A stretch of DNA of 64,000 bases from the NCBI GenBank assembly GCA_012295275.1, contig CM022677.1, positions 6,309,280 to 6,373,279 of the forward strand. Direction: 5' to 3'. Positions 38,905 through 51,305 of the stretch are shown one piece after another. The position numbers and the translations under genes are program-made. The stretch's first letter is position 1. Each line of letters starts with the position of its first letter. Origin of the DNA: Chrysomallon squamiferum. Lineage: Eukaryota > Mollusca > Gastropoda > Neomphalida > Peltospiridae. The notes beneath the pieces were generated by a model. That model saw nothing but the letters and a program-made list of their open reading frames with translations. It had not been told where the DNA came from and did no database searches.

Positions 38905-41600
38905 GCGACAACGACTATTTAGTTCATTTTAATTTATTTTATTTCAAGTATTTCGTAATAAAAAGTGAGAAAAAAAAAATGAACTACGAAATGGTTACGA
39001 GATGGTATATTACGTCAACGTCAGAAAAAAAAAATAATAATAAATGTTTCCACATTTTCAGCAATTGCTACACAGTATTAGCCATCTATGTATAAGCGGT
39101 TTCTCCAAATTAGTTTTAATGATCCATGTAGAATTATTGCATTGTAAAAGTTTAAAAGTGTGTAAATATTGATCGGCGTTCGATGCTGCCATCTTGGATT
39201 TCGATCGGAAGTTTCCGTGGGGTCACGGAAGTTATTAAACTTCCAAATACAATTATTTTACGTCTACTTTCTGAACTTTTTATGATTTACACTGATAAAG
39301 ATGGTTGTTCAAAACCGTGATCTCTTGCGCCTTTCCGAACTACTTTTTCAACTAAAATAAAATAAATAAATAAAATTAAATGAAAAACATTAAATGAAAT
39401 AGCAATTTTACAATAATTCATCAAATAATAAATAAACCAAAAATACAGGAAACTGGTTAGTTAAAAGAAAAAGAAAACGCAGGGAATGTTAATAAGCTGG
39501 TTCTGTCTGCTGCAAAACATTATACAGAATTGGTTATTTTCATTTAAAAACAGCAAATCTAATTTACTGTCACCTCGTGGTCTAAGAGAAACAACTCTAT
39601 TTAACACGCACGTTGGTAAGTATACAAATAAGACTGACTGTTGAGTAAAATTAAAAAAATAAAATAAAATAAAAAAATTATTGAAGTCGCCTAAATATTG
39701 ATCATTCACTGAATTTACTAAATAGTAAACTAGTATAAGTTGGGGTAATTCTGGCCTCAGGGCAATTCTGGCCTCCGAGGTATATTATGACTTGCAGCCG
39801 CTATACTGCATTTTGCGGTTTCAATTTTGTTTTAGTCCTAGACATAAGGTTAGTGATAAATTATAACAGGTAAACATATAATCACTTTTTAAGTTCAGCA
39901 GAAGAAACTTTATTAATATGTGATAATTAGGCAAGAAATATGCTTTTTATTTTACTCCACCAGTTGGGGCAATAAAATCAAAAGGATGAGATATACCGAG
40001 GCATTGACAGAAGAAGAAAGTGTCAAGAGGTATGAAGAAGAATTGGCAGAAAAGAAGAAGAAGGAAGAAGAAAAGGCAAAGAAAGCAAATATTTTAGAGG
40101 CAAAATTACAACAAAAAAATAGAAGATACCAAAGTCAAAACGGCAGTTCAATTTGAATGCTACAGCAGAACTGGTGGATGCAGTCAAGGAAAATATTGAT
40201 GGTGATGAGCCTGAACTAGAAGATAGAGATGCAGTAGATACACAAGAAAAATGTGAACTCTGTGGCAGAGTTGATGATGGGATGAATTCTGACGAGTTCA
40301 TAGGATGTAACGGGTGCCCAAATTGGTATTGTCTTGATTCTTGCGCAAATCTTGAAACCCCACCTGGTGCAGACTTAAAAGGAATTGTATTCTTGTGTGA
40401 TATTTGTCAAGGAGTTTAGTTTACTGAAGATTTGAATTTGACTTGTATTATGATTAGGACTAATTATTATTAGTAGTAAACAATTTTTCTTTTATTGGCT
40501 GGCTGTCTGTGTGTCTGTATGTCTGTCTATGGATTTATCTCTATATATTCTGCCTGTCTCACTCTCCATCTATCTGTCTGTCTATCTGTCTATCCACCTA
40601 CCTATCTACCTCTCAGATTACAGTGTTAAGTGCAAGTGTCGCTGTAATTAAAACTTCAGTAAAAGAAATGAAAAAACTCTGCAGAAAACATTGATAATAA
40701 AGCAGCGATGATATTTTATCTCACTGGGAGAGGTTCTGTCTATGCCTAAAATACTGAACGATCTTAGATATTAATATTAATATTAATACATTTATTTATT
40801 TATTTATTTGTCCCTGTAAACGGCATCTGAAATGTCCTTTGCATTGCAGTAATGAATAAAAAATGTTATTATGATGAACGCTGTTTTTCCACATATAATG
40901 GAACTGAACGACAATATGTATAGTTTACTTGCTTCAACCAGACCTGTTTATACTAATACATTTAAATTCAGCGAAAGAACCATAATGTTTTACATTTATA
41001 TATCTAGTTTATTCCTAGTTGAATATTAATTGTCTAATTATCAATTTAATTTTTAGGGGAGATAATAGAATATCACTTTCTACAGTTAATTAAGAATTAA
41101 TCTGTAACAGCGCAGTATATTTACAGAACTTGTGTTATAATAAACAAGATTCATCTCGCGCATCCTCGCCTTTTCACTTTACTTTTAATAATAAAAACGT
41201 CTATTAATGTTTCTCTATATTCTAGACTTTTCTAGTATTTAAGAAAGATGCACTTGCAAATATCAGTAACATGGTGAAGTTAATTCATCTTAATCTAGCC
41301 TCTCACCTCTCAAATGCAATTCTAAAAAATGAGAATAATACGCATTATTAAACGTTGATTCATTATTAAACTTGTTAGATACGTTATACCTGCTAAAGAA
41401 AAATTAAGCTTATTATTCATTTATTTATTTATTATGCAACATAAAATTATCTAATACTGTTAATAAAAAAAACAATACCTCTATTTTTAAATACACTGTG
41501 TTTTCAGTACATAATATTACCGCTACGCCTCTGTTTACAACATAAAACATGTAACATAAATAGTGATGGCGGTACTGAAGTTACTTATTTTAATAACGCC
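38905..41600. repeat. Large ancient duplication, copy 2
   Basis: Partner of 29882-32390, same orientation, about 9 kb away. It carries a transposon remnant (39730-40490) not present in copy 1. The homology ends just after AACATAAATAGTGATGGCGG, so the candidate terminal exon was not included or was lost. Confidence 0.85.
39730..40419 (+). pseudogene. Pogo/Tigger-like transposase tail with PHD-like finger
   Basis: Left edge: AGTATAAGTTGGGGTAATTC then two tandem 18-bp units (39742-39759 and 39760-39777) around GGGCAATTCTGGCCTCCG, resembling a transposon end. After about 180 bp the frame reads KRMRYTEALTEEESVKRYEE and a Lys/Glu coiled region, like the tail after the DDE core of pogo-type transposases. 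A one-base shift near 40126 leads to KSKRQFNLNATAELVDAVKE and a finger: CELCGRVDD, EFIGCNGCPNWYC, LDSC, VFLCDICQ, stop. This is the PHD C4HC3 spacing, but the histidine of W-Y-H-L-D-C is Cys and one residue is inserted. The catalytic DDE domain is missing: an internally deleted copy. The pogo link rests on the tail and is moderate. Confidence 0.55.
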
Positions 41601-43180
41601 GTGTAAAATTACTCCTACTTAGCAGTTCTGTGAAACATGTTCTGTTAATAAACTATCACATTAATATGGAAGCGTTCTCGATATTCACATATAATTCTAC
41701 TGTTGTTTATAAAAACACGTTAACCTGGAAGCCCAATCTACATTTCTGAATGTACACTGTGTTTTCGCAGTAAAATCATACCTAAAATGTTTACTATAAT
41801 GCTACAGTACACACAAAAAACAACAACGACAACGACAACAACAATAGTAATATATAGAAAAGAACATTTTAATCTTTATTCGATTTCTTTACTTCTCAAT
41901 ATCCATACGACTTCAAACATTAACATCATCGCTCCAGTCTGGATGTCAATATAATATGTGACGTAGCTATAGCTTCAAACAGACAAGTAACCTGGAGATA
42001 TCCACTTTTCAATCCTCTTTATTCAGAAACTGAACATAAAACAAAATGAAAAAAAAAAAATGAGAATGACCGAGACAATTAATAATAATAACCATAATAA
42101 TAATAATAATAATAAGTAAATAAATAAATAAATAAACAAACATTTACATCGTATAATAAAAAACATTTTTTATAAATCAGTGGGTGAGAGGTGTATATTG
42201 AACATATTAAATGGGCTTCTGTATTTATTTATTTATTTACTTTTTAATCACCAATGTAGGATTATACTTGGAAAGGTGAGAAAAGGATAGATTAATAAAA
42301 TGACATTTTATAACTTGACACATTACTTACATTTACTAACGCAGAATGCGCAAGATAAATATTTTGTTTTATAGAAGATCAGTGGATAATCAGAATTATT
42401 GCGCGCGCTTGTGGATTAACGTCATTTTTTATTGTATTAGAGATTATACAAGAAACAAAATCACATTATTATTACAGATAAAACTAAATATCTAAAATTG
42501 TAAATCATAAACAGAATATAGTATGTTGCAGGGAAATAGAGAGTTATGTACCCTTTTTTCCAGATTCATATTATTAACACAAGGCTTAATTTTTTTTCGT
42601 TTTATTATTTTTTCTCTCTCTTCCTGACAGTCGTAGTAATAGAAGAAAATAAATTTATTTTCCTTCCAGACAAAGCGTTATATGTATTTTAGGAAATATA
42701 CCTTTTCTAAGCAGAAGAATGATGAAGGTTATTTTCAATAATTACATTTTTCTCGTGATTAATATTTAACCTGAATATTTTAAGAAATGTTCTCACAAAA
42801 TTCAAGTCATGATACAAATCGTATTTGAGTGATTTCTGAAACATGAAACTTTGAGGTACATTTTTTTTTTTTTTTTTTTTTTTGACAAATTGCCAGACGG
42901 AATTTGCGTTCTATAAATTAACAAGATTTCAGTTTTATAAACTGAGATCCAACCAAAAGTAGCTTGAAATATTATGAATACCACTATTTACACTGATTAT
43001 CTTTAATTGAAATAAATAAATAAATATATAAATAAATATAATTTTAATTTTAATACCGACTGCACAATTTATATAATGGATGTTGGATATTAATAGTATG
43101 TATCATTATATCTGTATTTGAGATGGCGCTAGTTTAATCTGATATTTTAAAAGCTTCAGGTAAGATTGTATTTTTTATAA
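41601..43180. other. AT-rich spacer
   Basis: No exon or transposon protein recognised. Short AAAT/AAT runs near 42090-42135 and a T19 tract at 42862-42884. Confidence 0.55.
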
Positions 43181-43687
43181 TGCAAAATAGAGGTAAAACA
43201 TAACAAAAATCACGTTATTTTCACTAAGTATCAATAAACGTCGCTGGTTTTATACATAAAATGTGAATTACATCGCGTTTTACAAAACAGAAAACTTAGC
43301 TTATCTCTGTGAATTTTAATTTTAATGTTGTTTGATTTGCAAACTCAAATTTTGTGATTCAAGTAAACTGTAACTTCTCACGTGTTCAGTATTAATTTTT
43401 TATTTTTTGGTTGAGAAGAAATTATAACTAAGTTCAACAGAAAAATATTTCACAACAGAGGGCTTTCCCTGTATATCTAGTCATTAAGTTATTTATTTCT
43501 GAACTTAAAAGTCCAGCGCTGAATGCCACTATAAAATAAAAGGTCAGATTCATATAAATGTGATATTTGATTAACACCCGAAGATTACATTAATCCACGT
43601 TAATAATAAAACCAGCGACGTTTATATTATAAATTGATACTGAGTGAAAATAACGTGATGTTTTATTATATTTTCCTCTATTTTGCA
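43181..43687. mobile_element. Foldback element with long inverted arms (MITE-like)
   Basis: Left arm 43181-43253 (TGCAAAATAGAGG ... TCACGTTATTTTCACT ... TAAACGTCGCTGGTTTTAT) is the reverse complement, with a few indels, of right arm 43606-43687. About 350 bp separate the arms and encode nothing recognisable. Long-armed foldback structure suggests a non-autonomous DNA transposon. No clear target-site duplication was found at the arm ends, and the arms may extend outward in degraded form. Confidence 0.6.
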
Positions 43688-43794
43688 TCATAACAAATAT
43701 TGATAATTTCACGTACATTTTATTCTACTAGGACAAATCTTTTATAGTTATACTTTGTAAGTTACATCAAAGAAAACATGCATGTCCTCCTTAA

Positions 43795-44133
43795 CTAGTG
43801 TTTTATCTGTCCCGCTAATTCTCTACCGTGTATGTCATGAAGTTCTAACCGAGATACGTTCTGAATTTGTTCTGTTCTTACTTTCTCGAGACTTATCGTC
43901 GTCCAGATATGCACATATTTGTATTTTTTCAGTTTGTATGCAAGGCGACCTAACTGATAGCAGTCTTCTGCTGATAATCTCTGTATATATCGTTCATATA
44001 TAAAACCTGCTAATCTTGTAGCATTTAATTTGTACGTGTCTTGAAGTCGAAACACAGCTGCAGCGGCCCCTTCTAAATCTTCGTAACTTGGAAGATGTTC
44101 ACGAATTTCTTGTATTAATAATTTGTTTATGTC
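43795..44133 (-). pseudogene. Prolyl 4-hydroxylase alpha subunit N-terminal fragment
   Basis: The minus strand encodes DINKLLIQEIREHLPSYEDL, EGAAAAVFRLQDTYKLNATR, then RLSAEDCYQLGRLAYKLKK. This is the N-terminal and peptide-substrate-binding (TPR) region of collagen prolyl 4-hydroxylase alpha subunits (P4HA), the ER enzymes that hydroxylate collagen prolines. Only about 110 residues are present, with no catalytic dioxygenase domain (HxD...H) anywhere in the window. No acceptor AG is seen directly upstream and the frame ends in a stop at 43795. It could be one exon of a large gene, but the inverted partial copy next to it argues for a gene fragment. Confidence 0.7.
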
Positions 44134-44235
44134 AGAATAAATTAACATACAGACAAAAAAGAAAACAAAAACACTCCTCAAGAAAAAAAAATAACAGATT
44201 AAAATGTGCATTACAGCTGTCATTTAGAAGTGGCG

Positions 44236-44328
44236 CACTTCTTAAGTTATGAAGATTTTGAAGTGTTGTCTGCAGTTGTTCTGTTTCGTCTTCAAAACAC
44301 ATACAAATTAGATGTCACTACTTCTTAA
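44236..44328 (+). pseudogene. Second P4HA fragment, inverted
   Basis: The plus strand reads HFLSYEDFEVLSAVVLFRLQ then NTYKLDVTTS and a stop. It matches EHLPSYEDLEGAAAAVFRLQ-DTYKLNATR of the minus-strand fragment at 43795-44133. The two are head to head, about 130 bp apart, and clearly diverged. Confidence 0.7.
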
Positions 44329-44573
44329 TCGTTTATGCAAACTCGCCATGTTAAGACATTTTATGACATTTCTATTTTTTATTATGTTATTCCACATTTT
44401 TTATCTTTTTATTTTATTTTATGAATATGTTTGAATAAATGTCAGTTTTAATTGATACAAAATGTTTTTATCCAGAATCATTACATTTTATTTCATTTCT
44501 ATTTTTCTTTTTCTTTTTCAGTCTTTCTCTGTAGCGGACCTTATTCTGCGAAATATGAAGAATCTCCTCTTAA

Positions 44574-45160
44574 GTAAATAAATACTGTATTGTGATATTA
44601 GCAGTATTAAGTAAATAAATACTGTACAGTAACGATATTAGAAGCATTAAGTAAATAAATACTGTACAGTCACGTGATATTAGCAGCATTAAGTAAATAA
44701 ATACTGTACAGTCACGTGATATGAGCAGCATTAACTAAATAACTATTGTACAGTAACGTGATATTATCAGAGATAAGTAAACAAATACTGTGCAGTAAAG
44801 TGATATTAGCAGTAGTAAAAAAAGAACTGTACAGTAACGTGATATTAGGAGCGTTAAATAAATCAATACTGTACAGTAACGTGATACCAGCGGTATTAAG
44901 TAAATAAATACTGTACAGTAACGTGATATTCAGTAAATAAAAACTGTACAGTATATTAGTACATTAGTATAGAAAACTGTGATAGTGAGTGTGATATTAA
45001 CCAAGAAATAAAATACTAGAACGAACGTGATATTTGCAGCGTTAACTAAACAAACACTGTATTTGAACGTGATAGTAGCAGTAAAAAGTTAAAGGAAATT
45101 CATAAAACAGTAACGAATAATAGAAGCAGAAATTAAGCAAAATAAATATGTACAGTAACG
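44574..45160. repeat. 42-bp minisatellite containing ACTGTACAGT palindrome
   Basis: Units read ACTGTACAGTCACGTGATAT then TAGCAGCATTAAGTAAATAAAT. Landmarks ACTGTACAGT at 44621, 44661 and 44703, then more degenerate units to about 44960 and decayed ones to about 45160. Each good unit holds the perfect 10-bp palindrome ACTGTACAGT, and some hold CACGTG. Confidence 0.9.
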
Positions 45161-46899
45161 CGATATTGATATAAATAAAATAGGATCTGAATATTAGTAA
45201 TAATAATTAAAGAAAGAATAGTGAGAATTGACGAGAATATTAACCAAGACGTTAAGTTGGAAAGACGGCGACATTACTAGAAATATTAATAATATATTTG
45301 AATTCAGGATGGGCACGTTCAGAAAAAAGAATAAATGAATGAAAAACGAAAAGGACTAATGAGGAGTACACCAATGACGTTAGAAACAATCCTGGACCGA
45401 CGGCAACGATGGAAATATTGATTATATTTTTTTGACGTAGGATATGGAAATGGTATAAACAAAATAATATTTTTTTGTTTTTTTTAGAACAATGGATATC
45501 AAACATTGGAAAATTCTGCACAATAATAAGCAACTTTTTGTTGAGTTTTTATTTTTTGGTGAATTAATATAAATAAGAAGAAGAAAGAAAAAGTAGGGGA
45601 ACAAAAAATAAAAAACACCGTTTATTTGAAGTTTACGGTCAACAATTGGCTAATAATAAGATAAAAAAATATATAAATAAATAAATAAAATAAATATATT
45701 TTATTTTTATTTTTTTTTATTTTATTTTATTTTGCTTTGAACATTTTTTTTTATTTTGTTTTTTTTTGGGGGGGATTGTATATGCAGAAAAATGCGGGAT
45801 GATTGTCGGTCTTTACGGATTTACTTTTTTTTATTTAATGTTCGAAGAATTTTCTACAGAATTGGTGTAATCGCATTAAAACAGTTGTTTAAAGTATTTC
45901 AGTTTGTGAAGGAGACAGGTATTACTCTTTATTATTATAAATGTTAATGTGTTTGGATTTTTTTCGTTTTATTTAATTATAATTTAAAAGTCATAGACAA
46001 CTGATGGCAGCCATATTATTTGAGAACAATATTTATTTATTTATTTATAATTTTTTCAAATAACGACACTCGATTAATAATAACATTCACCAGTGTTGTA
46101 CTAATGTGAACAACATAAACAACGTCATGATGTATCAGCAAATTTTGAGTGGCCAGTAATTAAATTTGTTTTAAAATAAATTGACTTGTGTAGCACACAC
46201 CAAAGGAAACACCACACAAGTCACTGAGAATTTAAAATAATGATTATTATTATTATTATTGTTATTGTTATTGTTATTATTTATTTATTTATTTATTTAT
46301 TATTATTTTTTATTATTATTAATTTTTTTTTTGTTGTTGAAATAAACTAATAAAACTATTAAAAGAAAATATGCTAATTTTGTTTGACAGGTTGTTTTCA
46401 GTCAGTTTATTTATGATTTATTATTTTTAAAGATTTAGGTTAAATTGCTGACTTGCTCTATAATTATTAAACATATTAAACTTTATAATGGGTGGGTCCC
46501 TAAATGCTTTCATATTATTTAAGCTAAATACCTGTATAGCTCAATGTTAACACTAAAAACAAATAAAGATGAATACAAATTTAAGAAATACATGACCAGG
46601 TTATTTCATATGTAGATGATGCTATAAAATATTAATAAAATTATTTGTATAAAAAATATTTGACACACAAATAAACACTCAAATAATTTGTTATCCTGTT
46701 CTTTGTTTCTCTTCTTTTCTTAATGGTCAATTTTAATTTATTTATTTACACTTTGTTTTGTTTTGTTGTAATTCCTTCTTTTTCATCTTCTTCTTTTTAT
46801 TATTATTACTACATTTTATTATTATTATTATGTTTATTTTTAATTACTATTATTTTTGTAATCTTTATTATTATTATCCATTTTATTTTTCATATCATT
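45161..46899. other. AT-rich spacer
   Basis: No coding content recognised. ATT/ATTT runs near 46240-46325. ORFs here are low-complexity. Confidence 0.55.
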
Positions 46900-48220
46900 A
46901 CTGATGCTGGTAAAAAGACTTCATTTCCTATGCTGCGAAACAAAAAACTAGGCAGATGACTGTGATGGCTGTGCATGTCAGTGGCAAAGACAACAGGCAG
47001 AAAGTTGAGCAGCAGGTGACATCTGAGCTTGCTGCTGTGAGAATGAAGCTGGATGAGAAGATAAAGAAAATAGAGAGAAGAAAACAGAGGCTGTAGTTCC
47101 AGCAGAACAAGATGAAGGCAACATTCATGAGATGTTTCACCACACTGACAGTTCAAACGACTGAGCTAGTCCTGAGCCTGATTCAGACAACAGAGTGGGC
47201 TCAATAGCCTAGGTCCCAGTCCCCTACTTCAGCATCATAAATACCGAGGCCATTTTTGTGAAAAGGGATACAAGAGACTAATGATAATGTGAATCAACAG
47301 TCTGGTGTCAAGTGATGTGTCAGGCCTGTGTTAGAATATTTTCAGAAACCTCTCTACAGTGGCAGGGTATGTTCGTTTATTAGTTTATATATATATATAT
47401 ATATTTATGTGTGTGAGAGAGAAATATTGCATGAATGATAATAATCAAAATAAATTATGCATTTATCAGAGAAATGTAGATTGTTAAATATTTTTTGTTA
47501 AATATATGTCATTGCAGTATTGTTAAGTTGCTGTCTAGAAAGGGAGTTTATGTTATGGAGAAGGATGAATCATCTGTACAGACACTGCAGACTGCACAAT
47601 TCCAAGTTGTAAGTTTTTATCTTATTTTTATTTCTTAGTAAAATACGTTTTATGGTAACGTCTCTTTACTGATTATAAAATAGCATAATAATAATCATTC
47701 ATTTCCTAATGTTTTTTAACATTACCATTATTATCATTATAATGAGTATACAAAGTACATCAAAAATATCCCACACCCCTTTGTGTCTGAATAATCCAGT
47801 AACTGGTACCAGTAAAATTTAAATTTTAATAATAACAGAAACATTAGTTATTTATTTATAACAGTTTATTATTTTTATTATTTTATTTGTATTTTTTTCA
47901 GAATGCACATATTGATCTAATTGATGTGCTGATGTCTGCTAGTGAAATTGTTTCAGTAGAAGGTGCTGTCCAGCACTGAGGATAAAGTTTGTACTGCTGC
48001 CACTGGAAAAGAGAAAACAAAAAAAAAAACTGATCAGGTGAATTTGAGTTTGTTTTCTTAGGTATTTCTCATTATTCTGAACCTAATGAAGTTTAATTTA
48101 AATTAATGTAGGAAGTTGCATTTTTGTAACATGTACCAGTAAGTACACATGGATATACATTAGAATCTTGTATCATACACTGCATTTAATTCATGTTTTC
48201 TCTATCTCTCTCTCGCTCCA

Positions 48221-48221
<1 letters not shown>

Positions 48222-48259
<38 letters not shown>

Positions 48260-48260
48260 A
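48222..48260. repeat. (CA)n microsatellite
   Basis: About 15 CA units plus imperfect CAA/CACA. Confidence 0.85.
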
Positions 48261-48651
48261 CACAACAGATCCATTCATATAAACCTGATTATTTTCTTGT
48301 AAATTTCTATGTTTTAAAACAAAAGAAGAAAAAGTATAATACTTTATGAGTATTTTAAAATGTTTGACTTTCCTGTTACCAGATGGAACTGCCAGCCTTC
48401 ACACAGTGTCACTGTTCCTGTGATGGCAGACACACTAAAATACACTGGAGATGGATGTACTGTAGCTGTTGTCTATAGTTTCTATTCTCTGCAGTCTTTC
48501 GATTTGCATGGTTTGTTTAACAGCACAATGTTTGTAAATAAAATATTGAATCAGGTTGTTGCATGTTAAATATATGAGACTTAATAACTAGTTAATCAAC
48601 AAAATTCATATTATATTATTAGATCTAGTTTTCTTTTTTGTTGTTAATATG

Positions 48652-48654
<3 letters not shown>

Positions 48655-48708
<54 letters not shown>
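48655..48708. repeat. (CT)n microsatellite
   Basis: About 27 CT units. Confidence 0.95.
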
Positions 48709-48713
<5 letters not shown>

Positions 48714-49344
48714 ATAGTGAAGAGAGTAAAAAATATCATTTTTATTATTAATTGATAATAATTTTAGTAATAGGAATATTATTTTAATAACTAATCCTAG
48801 TTGAATAAGAAATAATAGTAAATAGTAGTTATAGTAATGATGGCTATACAAATAGTATAGTAATTGCAGTAAATGAAGTAGTAACAGTATTTTATATTTT
48901 ATTTATTTATTTATTTATTTACTCAGACTAGGCATCCACCAATGAGATGTGTCAGCAATGTACTAAACTGTGGATTTAAACTGTTTATTTTCAGAAGTTA
49001 AATCAGCTTGTTAAGGATAAAAATATTCAAGAAATTGTTGATCAGTTCAAAGTCGACATTTTGGACCAAAGAGCAGCTCGAGTCTCTATGCAAAATGTTT
49101 TCTGTTATACTGAATTAAACCACATATTTGAAAATATAATACATTTGTATTTTTGTAAAATGATGTACTGAAAATGAATAGAATCAATGTAATAATTTGC
49201 AGGACAGCCTAATAGAGTAGTGAACAGAACATTTGTATAAATTTGTAATTTGATGTTATTAATATCTCACCTACCATGTAAGTATTAAATGTATATATTT
49301 GAGATTAGGGCATGTAATTTTAATAAAAATAATTTATCAAATGT

Positions 49345-49875
49345 TTTTATACTGCTGTTACTATTGTACATCCACCTGTAAACCAACTACTAATGCTACT
49401 ATTAGTGCTGCTATTGCTCTTGTACACCCACTTGCATTGCTTCAAGTACAGCAACTATCACTGGTACTGTTACTCTTGTAAATTCACTTGTAAAGCAACT
49501 ACTACTGCTAATGTTGCTCTTGTACAGCAACTATAACTGCTGCTGTTGTTATTGTTCATCCTTTGAACAGCAACTACTACATCTACTGTTACTTTTGTAC
49601 ATCCACTTGTACAGCAACTTCTACTGCTGCTGTTGTTCTTGTACATCAACTTGTTAACCAACTACCATTTCTGTCATTGCTATTGTACATCCACTTTTAC
49701 AGTTACTACTACTGCTGCTATACCTCTAGTATATCCAGTTGTGCAGCAAATACTACTCCTGCTATTATTCAACTTATACAACAACTACTACTACTAATGT
49801 TCCTCTTGTACATCGACTTGTACAGCAACTAGTAATGCTATTAGTACTGCTGCTGCTGTTGCTCTTGTAAATTTA
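49345..49875. repeat. Degenerate 44-bp minisatellite
   Basis: About 11-12 units resembling TTGTACATCCACTTGTACAG then CAACTACTACTGCTGCTGTTGCTC. Landmarks at 49595, 49639, 49683 and 49728 give a 44-45 bp period. The unit itself looks built from ACT/GCT trinucleotides. Confidence 0.85.
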
Positions 49876-51305
49876 TTTTTGATATAATTAACTATTTTTG
49901 ATATGATTAAATATATTTTGATACAATTGAATATTTTTGATATGATTACATAATATCTCATTTAATTATAATATAAATAAATCAGTTTATTATTATTTTA
50001 TACTCTTTTAAAAAAAAAAAAAAAGAAGAAGTATTTAGTTTTTAACTCAACAGAATCAATAAGAATAAATCTGATTTCTCTGATAACTTTACGAGGCCTA
50101 ATAAAAAATTAGAAGTAATTTTTATATCCGCTCTCATAACAGTTCTAATGAAAATAAGAGAATAGCGTCAAACATATATAGGAAGCTTCCGTTTTTACAG
50201 AAAAATAACAAAATTGTTATATAAATTATTACTGGTGAAGCAGTTACATTAATAACTAGATAACAGAGAATTACAGAAAACTAAGATGTCAAGTTTGCAG
50301 GAAAAGGATACATATTAGAATTATAATTATTTTTTCATTCTTGTTACCACTGTTGGTTTTTGTTCCATAATTGTGATCTGCCACTATGAAATGAGTCAGA
50401 TGTCACCTTGCCTAATTGTGTGTAATGACCAAAATAAGCTCAGTGGGGAGTAGGTTGAGATTTTAATTTACACTGATAGTTTATCCATTTATGTACATTT
50501 TGAGTTAAAACACATTTTGTTCTATATGCTTAAAAAAAATGCACTTAAATGTGATAATTCTTTGTTTTTTGTTAATTAAAAAATGCATGATTGAAACAGA
50601 ATTCATTTCAACACTTTAAAGTGACATTAATCAATCATGTGATGTGATTGCTGATAAAGAAAATGTAAAAGTTGTACAATTTGACTGTAATTGTAAAAAT
50701 AAAACTGCCGGAAAAGGACAAAGTGTAAAACGTGGATGTATTTCTCAGTTTTCCTGAGATGAAGTGCTGGAACAGAGAATGAATATGGCAGAATTCAATG
50801 AAGATAAGAATGCATAGTTTGAAATATTTATAGATAAAGGGACTATCCTCAGTTGGTAGTCATTTTAATGTTTTCAAAAATTATTGAAATAACAGTTCAT
50901 TTGGCTTCTTTGTTGTTGTTTTTTAACTTGTAAGTAACCGACCATAGATATTTAACATTAAATACATTTTTGGTTATTAATTTTAGCCATAAAATAATTT
51001 TGTATATTTCTTGAACCTCCAAAATGTATGAACTTTGAAACAATTTAGCAGTATAAATTATAGTGCTTTACATATTAAAGTAAAATATTCTTTAAAAAGA
51101 AGAGGATGTTCATTGGATGGATTCAACTTAACCATTAGATTATATCACAATACTTTGCTTGCATAATTCTGTGTTACTGTGAACATATAATATATTAAAT
51201 TATTATTGAATAATATAAAAATGTTTTTTAAACAACAGGTAATATTACTAATAACTGACTAAATTTTAATTTAATTTTAAAAATATTTTATTTTGTGTTT
51301 TGCAG
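49876..51305. other. AT-rich interval within the decayed gene
   Basis: No further exon could be assigned. A short CT-free poly(A) at 50009-50024. Nothing else seen. Confidence 0.5.
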
